The notes: generated by a model not told the origin, from the letters alone. A stretch of DNA of 64,000 bases from Sipunculus nudus (GCA_026874595.1 CM049308.1:25780367-25844366); one strand, 5' to 3'; counted from the first letter of the stretch, positions 46,220-58,390 are shown. Made by a program: numbers and translations.

Positions 46220-46875
46220 GGTCATCCAGCAAGTGTGTCAACTGAATCGGCAAGACATCTTTAAACAAATCAGTAAGGACCTGTTCTGTCTGCGTTTACC
46301 GTCGATCATTTCAGTCATTACGTTTATTCAAAGCTATTTCGCCTAAGAGAGGCTGTGACATGCGGGAAAGATCAGGCTTTCCTGCTAGAAGATCTGTTTG
46401 CTTCTTTTGCAAGACCACGACAGGAACTCCTTCACCCATAATTTCACATCGTTGGTCAACAAACATGTCTTTAAACCTTTGTTAAACGTTTAATGGACCG
46501 AAGAAGTGAATCTTTAATTATTCTGATTTGGTTCGGCTGATTACCACCGCACGGCGAAACCACATCATGGTATGCCACATAATGGCGGTATCAGCGTTTC
46601 AGACATGTTCGTTAATAATCGTAACATCAAAGCTTGATGCTTACTGTAACGGTTGTGAGACAGACCTTGCTTGTTATGTAGATGGCTGGCGCATTTTGGG
46701 AGATTTCTTTTACAAGATATTTGGCGAACTTAAGACGTTCAAAAGTTTACGGGGATACGTTTGGAAAAATGCAGTTGGATGACACTGACATCGTTTAAAT
46801 CAGACAGACCATAATACGTGGGGAAAAACATGTTCTGAAATGCGAGAGCAATATGATAAAAATTAATTTAATGTA
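46220..46875. other. non-coding or unrecognised
   Basis: An 84-codon open frame (46528-46782) is present without motif or splice support. Confidence 0.3.
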
Positions 46876-46879
46876 TCTG

Positions 46880-47335
46880 TGATACGTTTAACCATATGAT
46901 ATAGAAATCGTTATTTTACTCAAAAATACTAATAAAATCGATAATTAGGGAAATATGCATGGTGTAATGGTTTATGAGAACAGAAAGCCGAAACGGGTAC
47001 CCCGGGGATGCTTAAATGAACTTTTAACTATCAAACACGTCATTCATCACCGTCAGGTAAACAAGAACAGCTGTGACACTGAAATGTACAAGCCGACTCC
47101 CGACATTGTTGTTAATTTCAGTTTACCGTGTGTTAAAAGTACGGCTGCACTGTAGGATGGTATTTTTTACTTGGAGGTAACGGGATTTATACATGGACCG
47201 AGATAACCCCAGGGGTTTTATGTAGTGTTTTACACTTTCCTTTTTGTGTCCTGTTGTCAACCAGGCTTCTTCATGATTTCCATGTTAGCTGTAAACTATC
47301 AGGTCATTATCGACTTGTTTCGAGTAAAAGAGAAA
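46880..47335 (-). repeat. dispersed repeat B, copy 3 (inverted)
   Basis: Reverse complement of 31680-32125 over most of its length, including the GGTACCCCGGGG core and the AACCAGGCTTCTTCAT end. Confidence 0.85.
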
Positions 47336-47615
47336 TCTGATTTATCATAGACACCGCAATCGACTTGCAAGAATATCGAAGGCATTTTCAACAAGGCCTA
47401 CAGGCCTAATCCGAACCTGTGCAATGAGATTACACCAGGTATAATCCTTCAATGCTGGACCATTACTTTACAAGAACATGTGTAACATGTATATGAACAA
47501 TGCAAGTACTAAACACTTAGAACAAGAAACGATTAAACAAACATCACTGCTGAAATTCTAGCATGGGTGCACACAACACAAAAACTAGAATACGGGTAGT
47601 TAACAAGCGACTACT

Positions 47616-48910
47616 TGTATCCGCCAAAATCCGAGTGGGACGGGTGAAGTGAGTCATAGATTGAGTGGCAAGGGGAAATAGAGTGAGGTGTGTTGCATAA
47701 TAGCCTGGATATCTGCAGCCGAAATGTGTATGTCGGTTGTGCCACCTACCACAAAATCCAAAAAGCTGTACAAGATGTATAAACATACAAAATTTTAGGC
47801 AGACAAGTCAAACCACTACTGAGATACGAGTGATTTTATCCCACGGCAGACAAACAGACGGACGCTGGCAAAAATGGTTGCAGGTGGCGCCACCAGTTTT
47901 GCGTATGTTAAAAAGCTATGTGAAATCTATACACAATCTAAATTTTGGCCCTATCGATCAAACGGTTCCCGAGATGTGAGCTTGGATGTCTGCAGCGTAA
48001 ACGTGAATGTAGGAGGCGCCACCTGTCATAAAACCAAGAAAGCTGTCCAGGATGTACAAACATGCAAAATTTTAGGCAGATAAGTCAAACCACTACTGAG
48101 ATATGAGTGAATTTAGCCCACGGCAGACAAACAGACGGACGCTGTGCAAAAATTATGGCAGTTGGCGCCACCACTTTTGTGAATGATTAAGACCAATGTT
48201 AGATCTATACATATGCAAAATTTCTGGGGAATATGTCAAACCAGTCCTTAGATATAAGCCTGAATGTTTGCAGCGTATACATTAATGTAGGTGGCGCCAC
48301 CTGCCACAAAATCGAGAAAGCTATCCAAGATTTATAAACATGCAAAATTTTAGGCAGATAAGTCAAACCACTACTGAGTTATGAGTGAATTTAGCCCACG
48401 GCAGACAAACAGACGGACGCTGGCAAAAATGGTTGCAGGTGGCGCCACCAGTTTTGCGTATGATAAAAAGCTATGTGAAATCTATACACAATCTAAATTT
48501 TGGCCCTATCGGTTAAACGGTTCCCGAGATGTGAGCTTGGATGTCTGCAGCGTGAATGTAGGTGGCGCCACCTGTCATAAAATCAAGAAAGCTGTCCAGG
48601 ATGTATACACGTGGATAAGTCCGACAAATGCAGAGATATGAGTGATTTTATCCCAAGGCAGGTGAACAGATGGACGCTGTGCAAAAATTGTTGCAGGTGG
48701 CGCCACCACTTTTAAGTATGTTATAAAGCTATCCAAGGGCAACATTGTGCAAATTTTTTTTCCGGATCGGTCAAACGGTTCCCGAGATATGTGGGTTAAC
48801 GTGTCAAAACAGACGCACTGGAGACAGGAAAGGTCAGGGGTCAAAAACAAAATCGGGGCGCAGCAGTTCACATGTCATCTGAACATAATATCGGGTTTCG
48901 TAATATTTGT
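47616..48910 (-). repeat. dispersed repeat G, copy 1: palindrome-linked tandem array
   Basis: Left end TGTATCCGCCAAAA at 47616-47629. Seven palindromes follow at 47883, 48012, 48161, 48290, 48438, 48561 and 48696 (five perfect GGTGGCGCCACC, two variants). Spacings are 129, 149, 129, 148, 123 and 135 bp. Between them are conserved blocks TCAAACGGTTCCCGAGAT, GGCAGATAAGTCAAACCACT and CAGACAAACAGACGGACGCT. The right end is a 90-bp head block (GTCAAAAACAAAATCGGGGC, CAGTTCACATGT) shared with the other copies in opposite orientation. Confidence 0.9.
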
Positions 48911-48939
48911 ATTTAGAACAAATTTAACTTGATACTTTA

Positions 48940-49230
48940 AGTGATCTTGATTCAGAACATTTAGATAGGAAAATTACATTAAAAGAATGCTACAATGCCC
49001 TGAAAACATTTCCAGCCAACAAAAGTCTTGGTTAAGGATGGATTAAAAGCTGAATTTTATAATAAATGGTCTCTCTTTGGAAGTTTAATGATAAACTCAT
49101 TTAATATGTGTATAAGGTTGTTAAAGGAAGTCTTATAAAAATTATTACGCTATGTTTCTTGTAGTTTCATTTCAATAAAGCGTTTGACAGTGTAATTGTG
49201 AATAACATTGTTGATCAGATTAGTTAATTG
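48940..49230 (+). mobile_element. LINE reverse-transcriptase core fragment
   Basis: Reads DLDSEHLDRKITLKECYNAL, FPANKSLG, DGLKAEFYNKW and later KAFDSVIVNNIVDQI, with stops between. ITxxE...AL...KSPGxDGLxxEFY followed by FxKAFDSV is the standard start of a non-LTR reverse transcriptase. Confidence 0.8.
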
Positions 49231-49239
49231 GATACTTTT

Positions 49240-49990
49240 TTGTTTTAAATTTGCGTGGAATAGCAGTTACCAGTTTTTGCACGTCGGAGGTGAAAAAAGT
49301 AGCACTTTCTATTTCCACCAGTTCTGATGTAAACCCGGCCAGTCAGGCTTCCCTGTTGAAACAGCAGCCCATTTTGGCGCTAATTTGAAATATTAAATTC
49401 AGTTATACTCTATCTTTACTCTATTCTATTCTAAGAGAAATAAACATGAGTGACATTATTATTTTAAACATAAAATTTAGTTTGAGCATCCTTTTTGTTC
49501 ATTTGCTGCACGTATGTTGTCAAACACTCTATCACTCTTCTTCTGTTAATACTGTTCGGCAGATAACCTTGAGGGGTTTTCTTTCGGCAGATAATCTTGG
49601 GGGTTTCTTTGTGCTTAGTATAAGCTTAACAGTAGGAGGGAAAGTTGGAAGTCTATAACCACAAAATATTATTAAATGCCGAACTGAAAATGCACGTTAC
49701 ATTGATAGTTTCATTGATTTCATTCTTCTTTGGACTGCTTTGAAATAATGTTATGATACAGACACAAAGTATTTTCAGTTTTGATGGTTTCTCTAAGATA
49801 CTGAAAAATTAGCAAACTTCCTGACATAATAAATTCTATTTCAGATTCATTAAGAAACATTCAGTGCCTGCTATACCCATGTCTGTGTGCTTGGTGAAAA
49901 TTTAATACAGATCCGCAAATAGCCGCATATACTGATTCTATGTCATTTACGGGCAGTTTGAAGTTTGAAGACGTGGAGTTATATGGCTAC
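49240..49990. other. non-coding, nothing recognised
   Basis: AT-rich. A 70-codon open frame at 49446 lacks any support. Confidence 0.35.
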
Positions 49991-50001
49991 TAAATAACCT
50001 T

Positions 50002-50290
50002 GGCGGGGCCGGTGGTGTAATGGTTAAGGTGCATGGCTCATCCCCAAGATGTCATGATTTTGAATCTAGGTCATGCAGAGCCCATACATGTACAGACTTT
50101 CAATTAAGGCTCTGTCCACCAAGCAGTAGAAATGAATACCAGCATAAACAGGGAAGGTAACCTGCGATGTAATAGCTTCCCGTCCAGGAAGAGTTTTATT
50201 CCAAAGTCGCTTCGCGCTACAAAAAGCAGGATAAGCTCCCGCCTAATGAGCCGGTAAGGCTCGGTTGAAAAAGCTATACAAACTTTACTT
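50002..50290 (+). mobile_element. tRNA-derived SINE
   Basis: The head has an RNA polymerase III A box TGGTGTAATGG (50013-50023) and a degenerate B box GATTTTGAATCT (50056-50067) at tRNA spacing. A body follows with GTAACCTGCGATGTAATAGC, CTTCCCGTCCAGGA and AAAGCAGGATAAGCTCCCGC. The body is shared with a partial copy at 59160-59320. The conserved body suggests one of the old metazoan SINE superfamilies, not assigned. Confidence 0.85.
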
Positions 50291-50440
50291 GCTAAACAAC
50301 CACTTTAAAATGCGAAAACTGGTTTTCATTTGACAAAAAAAATTATTTAAAAATAATGAGCACGTGTTCAAATTCTTTTTACACTGTTGTCAGCCTATAG
50401 GAATACTGTTTATATCTTTGGAGAGTGTAAGCTATACTTA

Positions 50441-50710
50441 TTATTTCTGAATACAATTAAAGAAAAATGAACATTGCAGACAAATATTTCTTTGTTCATT
50501 CATCAGCTCGAGATTCATTAACCATGCGCCTCTCCCTTTACTCTTTTCATATCTTTTCATCCCTTTACTCTTTTCATATCTTTTCATGGTAAGCCCCTTA
50601 TCCCTTTTATGGTGGCAAGTGTATGTTTTCTTGTCCATAAACACAAATTGGACACCATTAAACTCAAGGGACCACCCATTATGTTTTGTGACACCAGTCT
50701 TCCAGTGCAC
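50441..50710 (-). pseudogene. unrecognised coding remnant
   Basis: The frame includes KVHWKTGVTKHNGWSLEFN, GVQFVFMDKKTYTCHHKRDK and GLTMKRYEKSKGMKRYEKSK. The last part is encoded by a short 26-bp tandem duplication. The piece FxxxKKTYTCHHKRDKxLxxKRKY looks like a DNA-binding or zinc-type segment seen in invertebrate element-related proteins, without a name I can give. The ORF ends at 50441. Confidence 0.35.
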
Positions 50711-50883
50711 CTTGGCATGTCATTGGGTGTCTCTGGCATATGTATTCACAAAAAATATGTATAACATGAGTCACGTTAGTAACAGCCACGTTATAAAATT
50801 TATGTCATGATACTACACAGGCCGTTATGTTTCTTGACTGGCCTCACGGGTTTATTGTGTTGGTGTACGGTCATACAGCCGCA

Positions 50884-51054
50884 TTATTTTAGACCTGACG
50901 CCACAAATCTTGCCACATGATGTATCATCTCCTCTTTAGTATCCGCGTGGATGCCTGACGACGAGGAGCCTTTGTCTGATCTCTGTGATGTCTGGGGGAT
51001 GATGCCTGGCGACACATGTTCGTTCCAGTTTATCGATAGGCTGGTCCTTTTGAA
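50884..51054 (-). pseudogene. 57-codon coding remnant upstream of 50441-50710
   Basis: Reads FKRTSLSINWNEHVSPGIIP, QTSQRSDKGSSSSGIHAD and TKEEMIHHVARFVASGLK, then TAA. Protein-like composition and the same strand as the previous block suggest one decayed gene. Confidence 0.35.
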
Positions 51055-51059
51055 CTATT

Positions 51060-52500
51060 TGTCATTTGAAAAGTTGATCCGTTGATTATTACATTGCAAT
51101 AATGCATCATTTAAGGACTCAACGTAAAAAGTGTTCATACAGTGGACGTTGTACTCAGGAACTTAGGTACACCTGGGTGCTTGTCGATCAACAGTTTGAT
51201 CGACACACGGTCCGCTAAGGTAAGGATCAAACCTACACCGACTGGTCCCGTGGCATCCCTCATGATTCTTTTGATAATGAGAAACTGAATTTATCATCAT
51301 ATCGCGAAGCCTCGCCAAAACACTCCGAGTCTTGCAGCTGGCTGCTTTGTCAGCCAGTTCGTGGTGCCATGTTACACCTTACTTGTACTTAGGACTATCG
51401 CACACAGCTTTGATGTCCATTGATATTTTTTATGGCATGCCAAGTATCTCAAGTAGAACAGTGGGGACAGGTTCCTGCAGACGAACTTGTTAACGGAAGT
51501 GTTTCTGTCGTGGCAGTGTACCTTTACTTACACGTTGGCGCTATCCAGGTACTGGTTGATGCGTTGAGTGCCCAGGCGCAGGGGAAAAAATTAAATTTAA
51601 ACAAAGGGTGCATAGGGTAATGAGATTTTATATAATTATAATATGCATAAATTGCAGGATGGCGAATGTTATCCAGTTTATTTGAAGACATAATCACCCC
51701 ATCCTCAAATACTCGCATCGCTTAGTAAACATTTATTAGGCATACCATACTGCAATTTAGCAAGGGAAATGATAGATAACAACAGATAACTTATATTATG
51801 GCCAGGCGTCTCATATGAACAATATCCCGGTGTGTGTTACAATGAACGCCTTAACTTGCACGACAGCACTTTTATGGGTATATGGCTGTGCGAATTGTCG
51901 CTTTAAATTAAGTTCTTCGGTTAGGGGGATCGGCTTTTTTTATATCATGAGGGTATGGCTCACCCATATTGCAATACCGCACTCCCAGTGCAAACGACAT
52001 CATCAGAGCCAACGCCTGCTTTAAGGCGGGAAAGGGAAACCCTGTGCTATGAGGAATCGCCTCCCACTCCGGCTGCTGATTCACAACTGATAGGCGGGCA
52101 TACAGCATCTGTATTATGCCCATTGATGATGGAATCATAAGTGTAGCCTGTGTTTTATGTCTCAGTTGGGTACATCAAAACCGTGCTTGTTTCAAGACAA
52201 ACACTAAACAGATAACTGGTTTTGCCAGCTTAGCAAATAAATGTAGAAAACTTCTTGAATTCCTGAATGTTATGTAATCCTCGTTATTCACTTCAAATAA
52301 GCAAAAAAAAAAGCAATATAGTTGGACAAAAAAGCAATAAAGTTGGACCATCTGTTTTTAAATAATTCATGCACAGTAAATTAGAAAACAGATAAATAAA
52401 AATAATTCACAAAATAACACATTAAATTAAACATGTGTAACCGGACATACAAAAGCGTTCCTACTGGCCTTGTAGACTCTTAGTTTGTAAGTAGTGCAAG
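51060..52500. other. mostly non-coding; one weak open frame
   Basis: Frames at 51420-51620 (QVPADELVNGSVSVVAVYLY) and 51908-52138 (minus) are open but unrecognised and without splice support. Confidence 0.3.
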
Positions 52501-52507
52501 TAGGACG

Positions 52508-52690
52508 TTTGAGCCTGGTGAAAAGGTCTTCCCATCCCTGGCAGACCCCTGCAAGCTAGGTATTTTGGTCCTTACATTGTTAACAAGAAAAAAAATTACA
52601 TACTGTTGACACCAGCTTGGCGTAAGAAGAAAACAACTGTGCCATGTTAACAAGTTTAAACCATATTATGACAGAAATAGCATATCAGAT
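52508..52690 (+). pseudogene. retrotransposon integrase C-terminus
   Basis: Reads FEPGEKV, then in a shifted frame IPGRPLQARYFGPYIVNKK and ILLTPAWRKKKTTVPC, then another frame LCHVNKFKPYYDRNSISD. FxPGDKVLxLxPxxGxPLxARYxGPY...TPxRRKKxxLCHxNxLKPYxxR is the C-terminal GPY-type end of Ty3/gypsy integrases. Two frameshifts are present. It is followed within 60 bp by the reverse-transcriptase start. Confidence 0.75.
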
Positions 52691-52743
52691 GTTGTTCTTA
52701 ATGTTACTGCTGTTAATTGTGTAAAAACTGACCCTGAAACAGA

Positions 52744-53125
52744 ATGACCTCAGACGTGGTTTACAACCTGGATGCCAAACTGTCACACCTTACCGCACAG
52801 CAGCAACAAGACCTCAAGAACTTGCTGCGGAATTATGAATATTTGTTTAGTGACATTCCAACGCGAACTAACATATTGTGCCAAGACGTCAATGTTGGCG
52901 AGGCAAGCGCAGTCAAGCAGCATCCTTATAGACTGAATCAAGAAAAGCAAAAGTATCTACAGGATGAGATTCAATATTTGCTGGACAATGATTTTATTGC
53001 CAGTAACAGTAACTGGGGTTCACCATGTATTCTTGTGCCAAAACCTGATATTTGGTTCCGTCACAATATTCTTTTGAATTTCACTGCTGGGCGGGTCATG
53101 TTGTTAGAATTACCATGTTGCTAAT
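52744..53125 (+). pseudogene. Ty3/gypsy-type reverse transcriptase N-terminus, truncated
   Basis: Open from MTSDVVYNLDAKLSHLTAQQ through LLRNYEYLFSDIPTRTN, VKQHPYRLNQEKQKYLQDE, IQYLLDNDFIASNSNWGSP and CILVPKPD. Similarity then ends, before the YRxVN and YxDD catalytic motifs, so the enzyme is dead. The KQxPYRxxPxKxxxLxxExxxLLxxxxIxxSxSxWxSPxxLVPKPDG signature is diagnostic of Ty3/gypsy polymerases. Confidence 0.9.
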
Positions 53126-53366
53126 GCGCAACAATTTACGCTCCTCCTTCACTTCCATACACAGGTATTTACCGACAACTTATTAGGCAGAGTAAAATGG
53201 AAAATATCCAGAGGTCCAAAACTTTTACCCAAAGGTAATGTGGGAAATGTGTACTTTGGCTCATACAACAGCATGAGAAATTAGTGTCACTACATTCAGT
53301 ATTTATACTTGCTGTAGGTTGGAGAAATTCTTGGATTGTGTACCAGCCTGAGCTTTCGCCTGTTTA
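53126..53366. other. non-coding, nothing recognised
   Basis: Sequence following the truncated reverse transcriptase. No LTR similarity to 42331-43165 was seen. Confidence 0.35.
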
Positions 53367-53491
53367 AAATTCTGTTATTGCCATGCTTTTCCCTGATTAT
53401 ATGACATTTTTATCGAAACAAAAAAAAAAGATAAATATTTATCGCACGTGTGCACTGATTTCTTGAAAAAAGGCGCCTGAGAAACCAACCT
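53367..53491. mobile_element. truncated copy of the 32143-32443 MITE
   Basis: Shares CTGTTATT(A/G)(T/C)CATGCTTTT(T)CCCT, ATTTTTATCGAAACA and the right terminus GCGCCTGAGAAACCAACCT. The left half is missing. Confidence 0.75.
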
Positions 53492-53499
53492 ATTTTTCG

Positions 53500-54980
53500 C
53501 TTTAGAGAAACCATATATATTCACAGATTTTAATTTGAAGACATTTTAAGGGCGTTGAAGTTGAACACATTGTTATTTCGTTAATGGTATGCACACTGCA
53601 TTTGCAATAACTGATTACACTTTAATGATTGAAAATATAGTTAGTGTAGCTTGATTACAAAATGAAGATGGTTAGAACTCAACATAAACTTGACCTAACG
53701 TGAAACGTTAGACAGTTAATATCAATCTCTTGAACCCTTTTTTCTGTTTTCAGCAAATAGTCAAGAATCCTGAATCAGTTGGATTTTGGGAAAATCTAAC
53801 CTCTCAATTAAATTTTTATCGGCGAAACGTTAGTTATATAGCCGGATACACTGAAAAGGAAAGGAGTCGGTAACTCTTATGCTTGTTCCGTCTCGTATTT
53901 TTTTTGTTTTTTACAAAAGTTGACAAGGCTGTCTTGTGTATTATTTGTTTCGACGAGGAACTGTTTTGTTGTGTCTTGCGAAAGTTATAATCTCGCTAAG
54001 GTTTACACAAAATCCGCATGTTGGAAATCACACACGTCGATCTCGGAATACAAGCAAGTTAAACAATGAAACCATACATGAGAAGTTTAGTTTTAAATTT
54101 AGTATTATGCAATTATTAACCCTTTCTTCTTCACAAGAAGACGATCATATTCGCTACACATAATTATTATTGTTGACCGACAACAAATATATTTATAACC
54201 GCAAAAATTAGATATATGTGTCGTTCTTACCACCAAAGATCTGTTGCAATACACAGTCTGGGCTTTACAATCTTTAGGTGAGCTGCCAACCAAAACAACC
54301 CCTCCAAGTTCATGCTAGAGCAGGACTTGAAGGTCAGAAACACCTTCGATCTGCTTGCGGAGCAACTACGGTTGTTTTGTCCCGAACTCAGAAGTGGTCA
54401 CAGGTAGCTCTAAGGAGCTTTGGTGTAATTGCTGCTGTCAGTAGCAACCAAGGTACCTCACAAGTCATTGGAGCGAAGTGCGAAAAGATCCTTGTCCTGA
54501 AGGTGTATACGCTGTAAGGAAAACAATTCCATTCCTGTCCTGTTCATAAACTGGAAAAAGAGACTCGTCACACCTATGACATCCGAGTATCTAATCTATT
54601 GACTACTAGAACACTTGCATCTGGATTTACAGAATGTGCAACAGATGCATGACGTGCATTTGCATGGGGTGCATAATTCTGTTTCTTGGCAAGTCTCTTG
54701 GATCACGTCTAGGTCCCCCATGTCTTTCATGTGGCATCTTTCAAGGATCACGTCTGATGCACACATTTGTTTCATTTTTGATTTTTGTTTAACACGGTCC
54801 TGTCTTTTGCATCTGACATCATCTGCAAGCACTTGGAATTGTGACACAGAATGGCTTTGCATTGCCTGCTATCTCGACCACCCCTTCCGACCTGTTACCA
54901 ATATGTAAGAATCGTTAATGGCTCCCCAGTGTATGTTCATATCAATATCCGGGATATTTATTCTCATTTCAAAAGCCACA
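53500..54980. other. non-coding or unrecognised
   Basis: Weak open frames at 54278-54517 (plus; RSFGVIAAVSSNQGTSQV) and 54596-54862 (minus; Cys-rich end CTPCKCTSCICC) show no certain signal. Confidence 0.3.
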
Positions 54981-54987
54981 GACACAC

Positions 54988-55217
54988 CTGATAACAGTCT
55001 TTGTAGCTAAAAATATCCAAGATTTTCTGATGGTCCAGATCGGATACCTCTGCATGGTACATGGTAATCTGAATCAGCTGATATTCAATGACTTCCTCCA
55101 GTATGTTTTCATAATTTCCCATCACAGGGTTCCACAGAAAATTAATTCATAACAATTGCAGCTGAGCCGAAGATGTAACATTGACAAGAGGAGCTGTTTG
55201 GTTTGCTGGAGACTTTG
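54988..55217 (-). pseudogene. exon-like block with splice sites, one internal stop
   Basis: Acceptor TTTGTGTGCAG, and donor CAG|GTGTGT after 54988. The frame reads SPANQTAPLVNVTSSAQLQL, a TGA, then WNPVMGNYENILEEVIEYQL, IQITMYHAEVSDLDHQKIL and DIFSYKDCYQ. Strong protein character, family not recognised. With 55822-56064 upstream on the same strand it likely forms one decayed gene. Confidence 0.5.
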
Positions 55218-55821
55218 CTGCACACAAAGATGACGAGATGAAAATTGCTGTATGACCTGGTCAGAATTTTCTATCACCGGGTATTTCACCTATATACAAA
55301 GTTGATGCGTCTTTTTAATACTTTATTTCTCTGGTCTCTCGAGCAGGATGAATGTACTCACTTTACATCGACTCATGGACAGTTTTGGGTTCTTCAGATG
55401 CTGATGGCAATTTACATTATAGAATTCACAAACAATAGATCATAAACTTTACATATAACAATATGTAGCATAAAGGTTTTCAAATTCAGCAATGTACAGA
55501 AATATATCAGATTCCCTAATGGTTTGACCTAATACTTATCTCTAAGTTTGCTCCTCAGTGTCCTTTCTTTGTGTCAAACACTTTTGCTTCTGACACGTTC
55601 ATCTAAAACTTTTCCTTTTTGATGGTCCCTTGGATGAAATGTAAGATACGGATATGATTGAACACATTGTAGTGTTTTTTGTGTACCTGGAAATGAATCA
55701 CTTGTGCTATGAAAACAATCTAGCATGATCAGATTTGAAATGCATGAATCTCTGTGATGTGTGAAATAAAAGTTTACAAAACAAGAAGATAAGGTCCAGA
55801 CAGACTAGGTATAAATTGTAT

Positions 55822-56064
55822 CTATTTTCCTTTGAACCTTCTATAGAAAAGAGAGGGTAAGCTTCTTTTGTCTGATTTGTTATTAACTGGTATTTTGTCC
55901 TTGTCATTAAACTCCAAGCCATCTGGTTTTGGCACTGTCTCCATAAGCATTTCTTCAATCTGGTACAGCAGCTTAATTTATTTTTCTAAAGCTCTTGCAC
56001 TGGTGCATCTATATGTCAGCTCTTTTACACGTATCAGCCTCTCCCTGTATTCCAGTGCCTTGGT
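55822..56064 (-). pseudogene. coding block, unrecognised, one internal stop
   Basis: Reads KALEYRERLIRVKELTYRCT, SARALEK, a TAA, then IKLLYQIEEMLMETVPKPDG, LEFNDKDKIPVNNKSDKRS and LPSLFYRRFKGK. Just upstream (56100-56190) a 32-33-bp duplication encodes QEQDTSESFTT twice in another frame. Heavily coding-like, family not recognised. Confidence 0.5.
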
Positions 56065-56754
56065 TTATACAAGTCCTTGTTTTGCTGGTTGTTCTCATAA
56101 ATAACAGAGTCAGGTTGGTAAAACTCTCAGATGTGTCTTGCTCCTGTGTGGTGAAACTCTCAGATGTGTCTTGTTCCTGACATGTGGTGGTTTGTTACTG
56201 AGACCAATCACTGTCTCGTAAAGTCTAGTGTCCCAATAAATACTGCACAAAGAGCTCCAGCCCCCACATGGGGAAAAACTGGACACTGCACAAAAATGTT
56301 TGCATGGTAAATGATGTTTCTGCTAATCCATGCTGGTACACGATGGAGGCATACTGTCATCCCAAAGATGATCATGTGTTTCAGTGATTCATCACCACTC
56401 TTACTCTTTACCTTAAATTGGCCACCTTGACTTTGTGTATGCGCCCTTCAGTTATTATGCTTTTCCAGCGGCCAAGCACATGTTTGACTAATTCTCTGGG
56501 TCTGTTCCACAACCATGTTGGAAGAGATTAATTGTACTGACGGAACATACTTAACAATGTTTCTGAACGTATGGTGGATAAAACTGTGATTTTTATATAA
56601 ATGTGGAGAAATTCAACCCATCATTATAAAGTATTTTTTCCACAACCTAACATAATTACACAGTTGATGACACCAATATATGTAAAAGCATGTAATACTA
56701 TAAAACTTCTCATCACGTGAATATTTAATTATGATGTGTATATCTTGCTTATTA

Positions 56755-57480
56755 TCCGCTCGAAACGAAGTTGCAAGGGGGGATATAGTAACTTCTCCCT
56801 CCATTCGTGCGTCCGTCCGTCATTCCGTGTGAATCGATTTTAAGCCTAACCGTTTCACTTAAACTTAAAGCTTTCATTTTTCATATATGGCTCCCCGACA
56901 CATTAATGAAGAAAGCCATTGATTTTGAGGCCTCGGGGTCACCATTTTGGAAAAAGGTTGTGGATCGAGTTTAACCCAAACGGTTTCACCTAAACCTTTT
57001 TTTTCACATTTGGCTCACCCACACATGGGCTTAGGTTAAAGTTCCTCCCCCAACCCACCTGAAAACTAAAATGTTTCACAGAAATATTCCAAGATACGAT
57101 AGTACATTTGTTCAAATGGTTCTAGTTCATAAATTTGCGGTTAAGCTAAACTAGGGCATTGGCCAGATAAGCATACTTTGGTAGCTATCATCACCAAATT
57201 TCAGGACAAAAAGGTCTGCACTTCTTGCATATACTTGACAGGTTATTGTTAGGCATGTTATCTGTACCCCCAAACACACTTAAATTCCTAAATGTTTCAC
57301 AGAAATATTCCCAGATAGGATAGCAAATTTGTTCAAATGGTTCTAGTTCATCTTGTTTCGGATACGTTAAAGGAAGCTTAACTAGGGCATTGGCCAGATA
57401 AGCATACTTCATTAGGTCCAGAAGGTCTGTACTTCTAGCACATACTTGACAGATTATTGATAGGCTCATATCTGTGCTTA
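56755..57480 (+). repeat. dispersed repeat D with internal ~223-bp duplication
   Basis: Starts CCGCTCGAAACGAAGTTGCA...GGGGGGATATAG and GTCCGTCCGTC. It then has two copies (from 57069 and 57292) of AATGTTTCACAGAAATATTC, TTCAAATGGTTCTAGTTCAT and AGGGCATTGGCCAGATAAGC. This class, with an ACGAAGTT stem and TCCGTCCG runs, is a common type of dispersed repeat in marine invertebrates. Confidence 0.75.
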
Positions 57481-57489
57481 TTACAGATA

Positions 57490-58385
57490 TCTAACAGGTA
57501 AAGGTAGGAAGCTATGCATTCAGTTATTTACTAGTCCCACTGTAAGGAGGGAGGACTACTAAAATGGTCTAAGTCTGTCCGGCTGGCCCCATCACTGCAG
57601 ATCTGTTAAGTATAATTCCCAATTACTTTAAAGAATAAACATGAACAAATCACTAAAATGTTGGTGATGTCCAACCAGCACTCAGGGAACAGTTAGATGA
57701 AAAGTATCATTACAGTGTTATTTCAAACTGTTTGGTTGAAATGTTTTATTGAGGTATTTAGGTCAGTTATACAAAGTGGAATCTATGAATTGTGCCATAA
57801 CATACCTGGGTGAACTGTTTCATGTGACTAAGTTCATGTTTCAAAATCTAGGTTGCCAGTCCGGATTTTACTGCTTTAGCATCGAAAGTGCTTCTGTAAT
57901 CGCTGTAGTGTTTTCATATTGGACTACAAAAGAGGGCATCAAACTGAAATCCACGTTGGTCTTGACGAGTAAAAAAACAAAGACAGAGCATGTTTTGTTG
58001 TTTTATATGTAGTGTCTAGGTGACCAATCTCAATTCCATATCGTTTCAACAAAATCTTGTTTGATAAAGAGAAGAGTTGTTTCTTTTTCCTGCCCATCAG
58101 TTAGTTCCATGAGATCCGCTGCGTTCAGACTTGCCGAAGGACTAATAACAGGGTCTTCAGGATATGGGCGGGAAAAATGACGTCATCTGGTGACTCTCTG
58201 AACCATTCTGGATCAGCTGTTTAAATATTTTTTTGGTCAGTCTTTGAATAACGAAGCTTACTACTGGCTTGATACATATGATATCAGATATTTCTTTGGA
58301 CAAAAAAAATGATAAATGTGACTTCTTGTTCCAGTTCTTTGATTTTTTTTCACCTTGTGTCCTGTGGTTGGACAATACCAGCAAT
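57490..58385. other. non-coding or unrecognised
   Basis: An 87-codon frame (57749-58012; CAITYLGELFHVTKFMFQN) is open without further support. Confidence 0.3.
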
Positions 58386-58389
58386 CTAA

Positions 58390-58390
<1 letters not shown>

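Noticed and set aside
47737-48641. Open frames reading VAGGATSF and VNVGGATCH repeatedly
   Set aside because: They are translations of the GGTGGCGCCACC array; module lengths are not multiples of three and frames do not persist.
47616-48910. CRISPR array, considered because of regularly spaced palindromes
   Set aside because: Eukaryotic context, conserved not unique spacers, 12-bp repeat and no cas genes.
50002-50080. Functional tRNA gene
   Set aside because: The B box is degenerate, no cloverleaf closes, and a SINE body follows.
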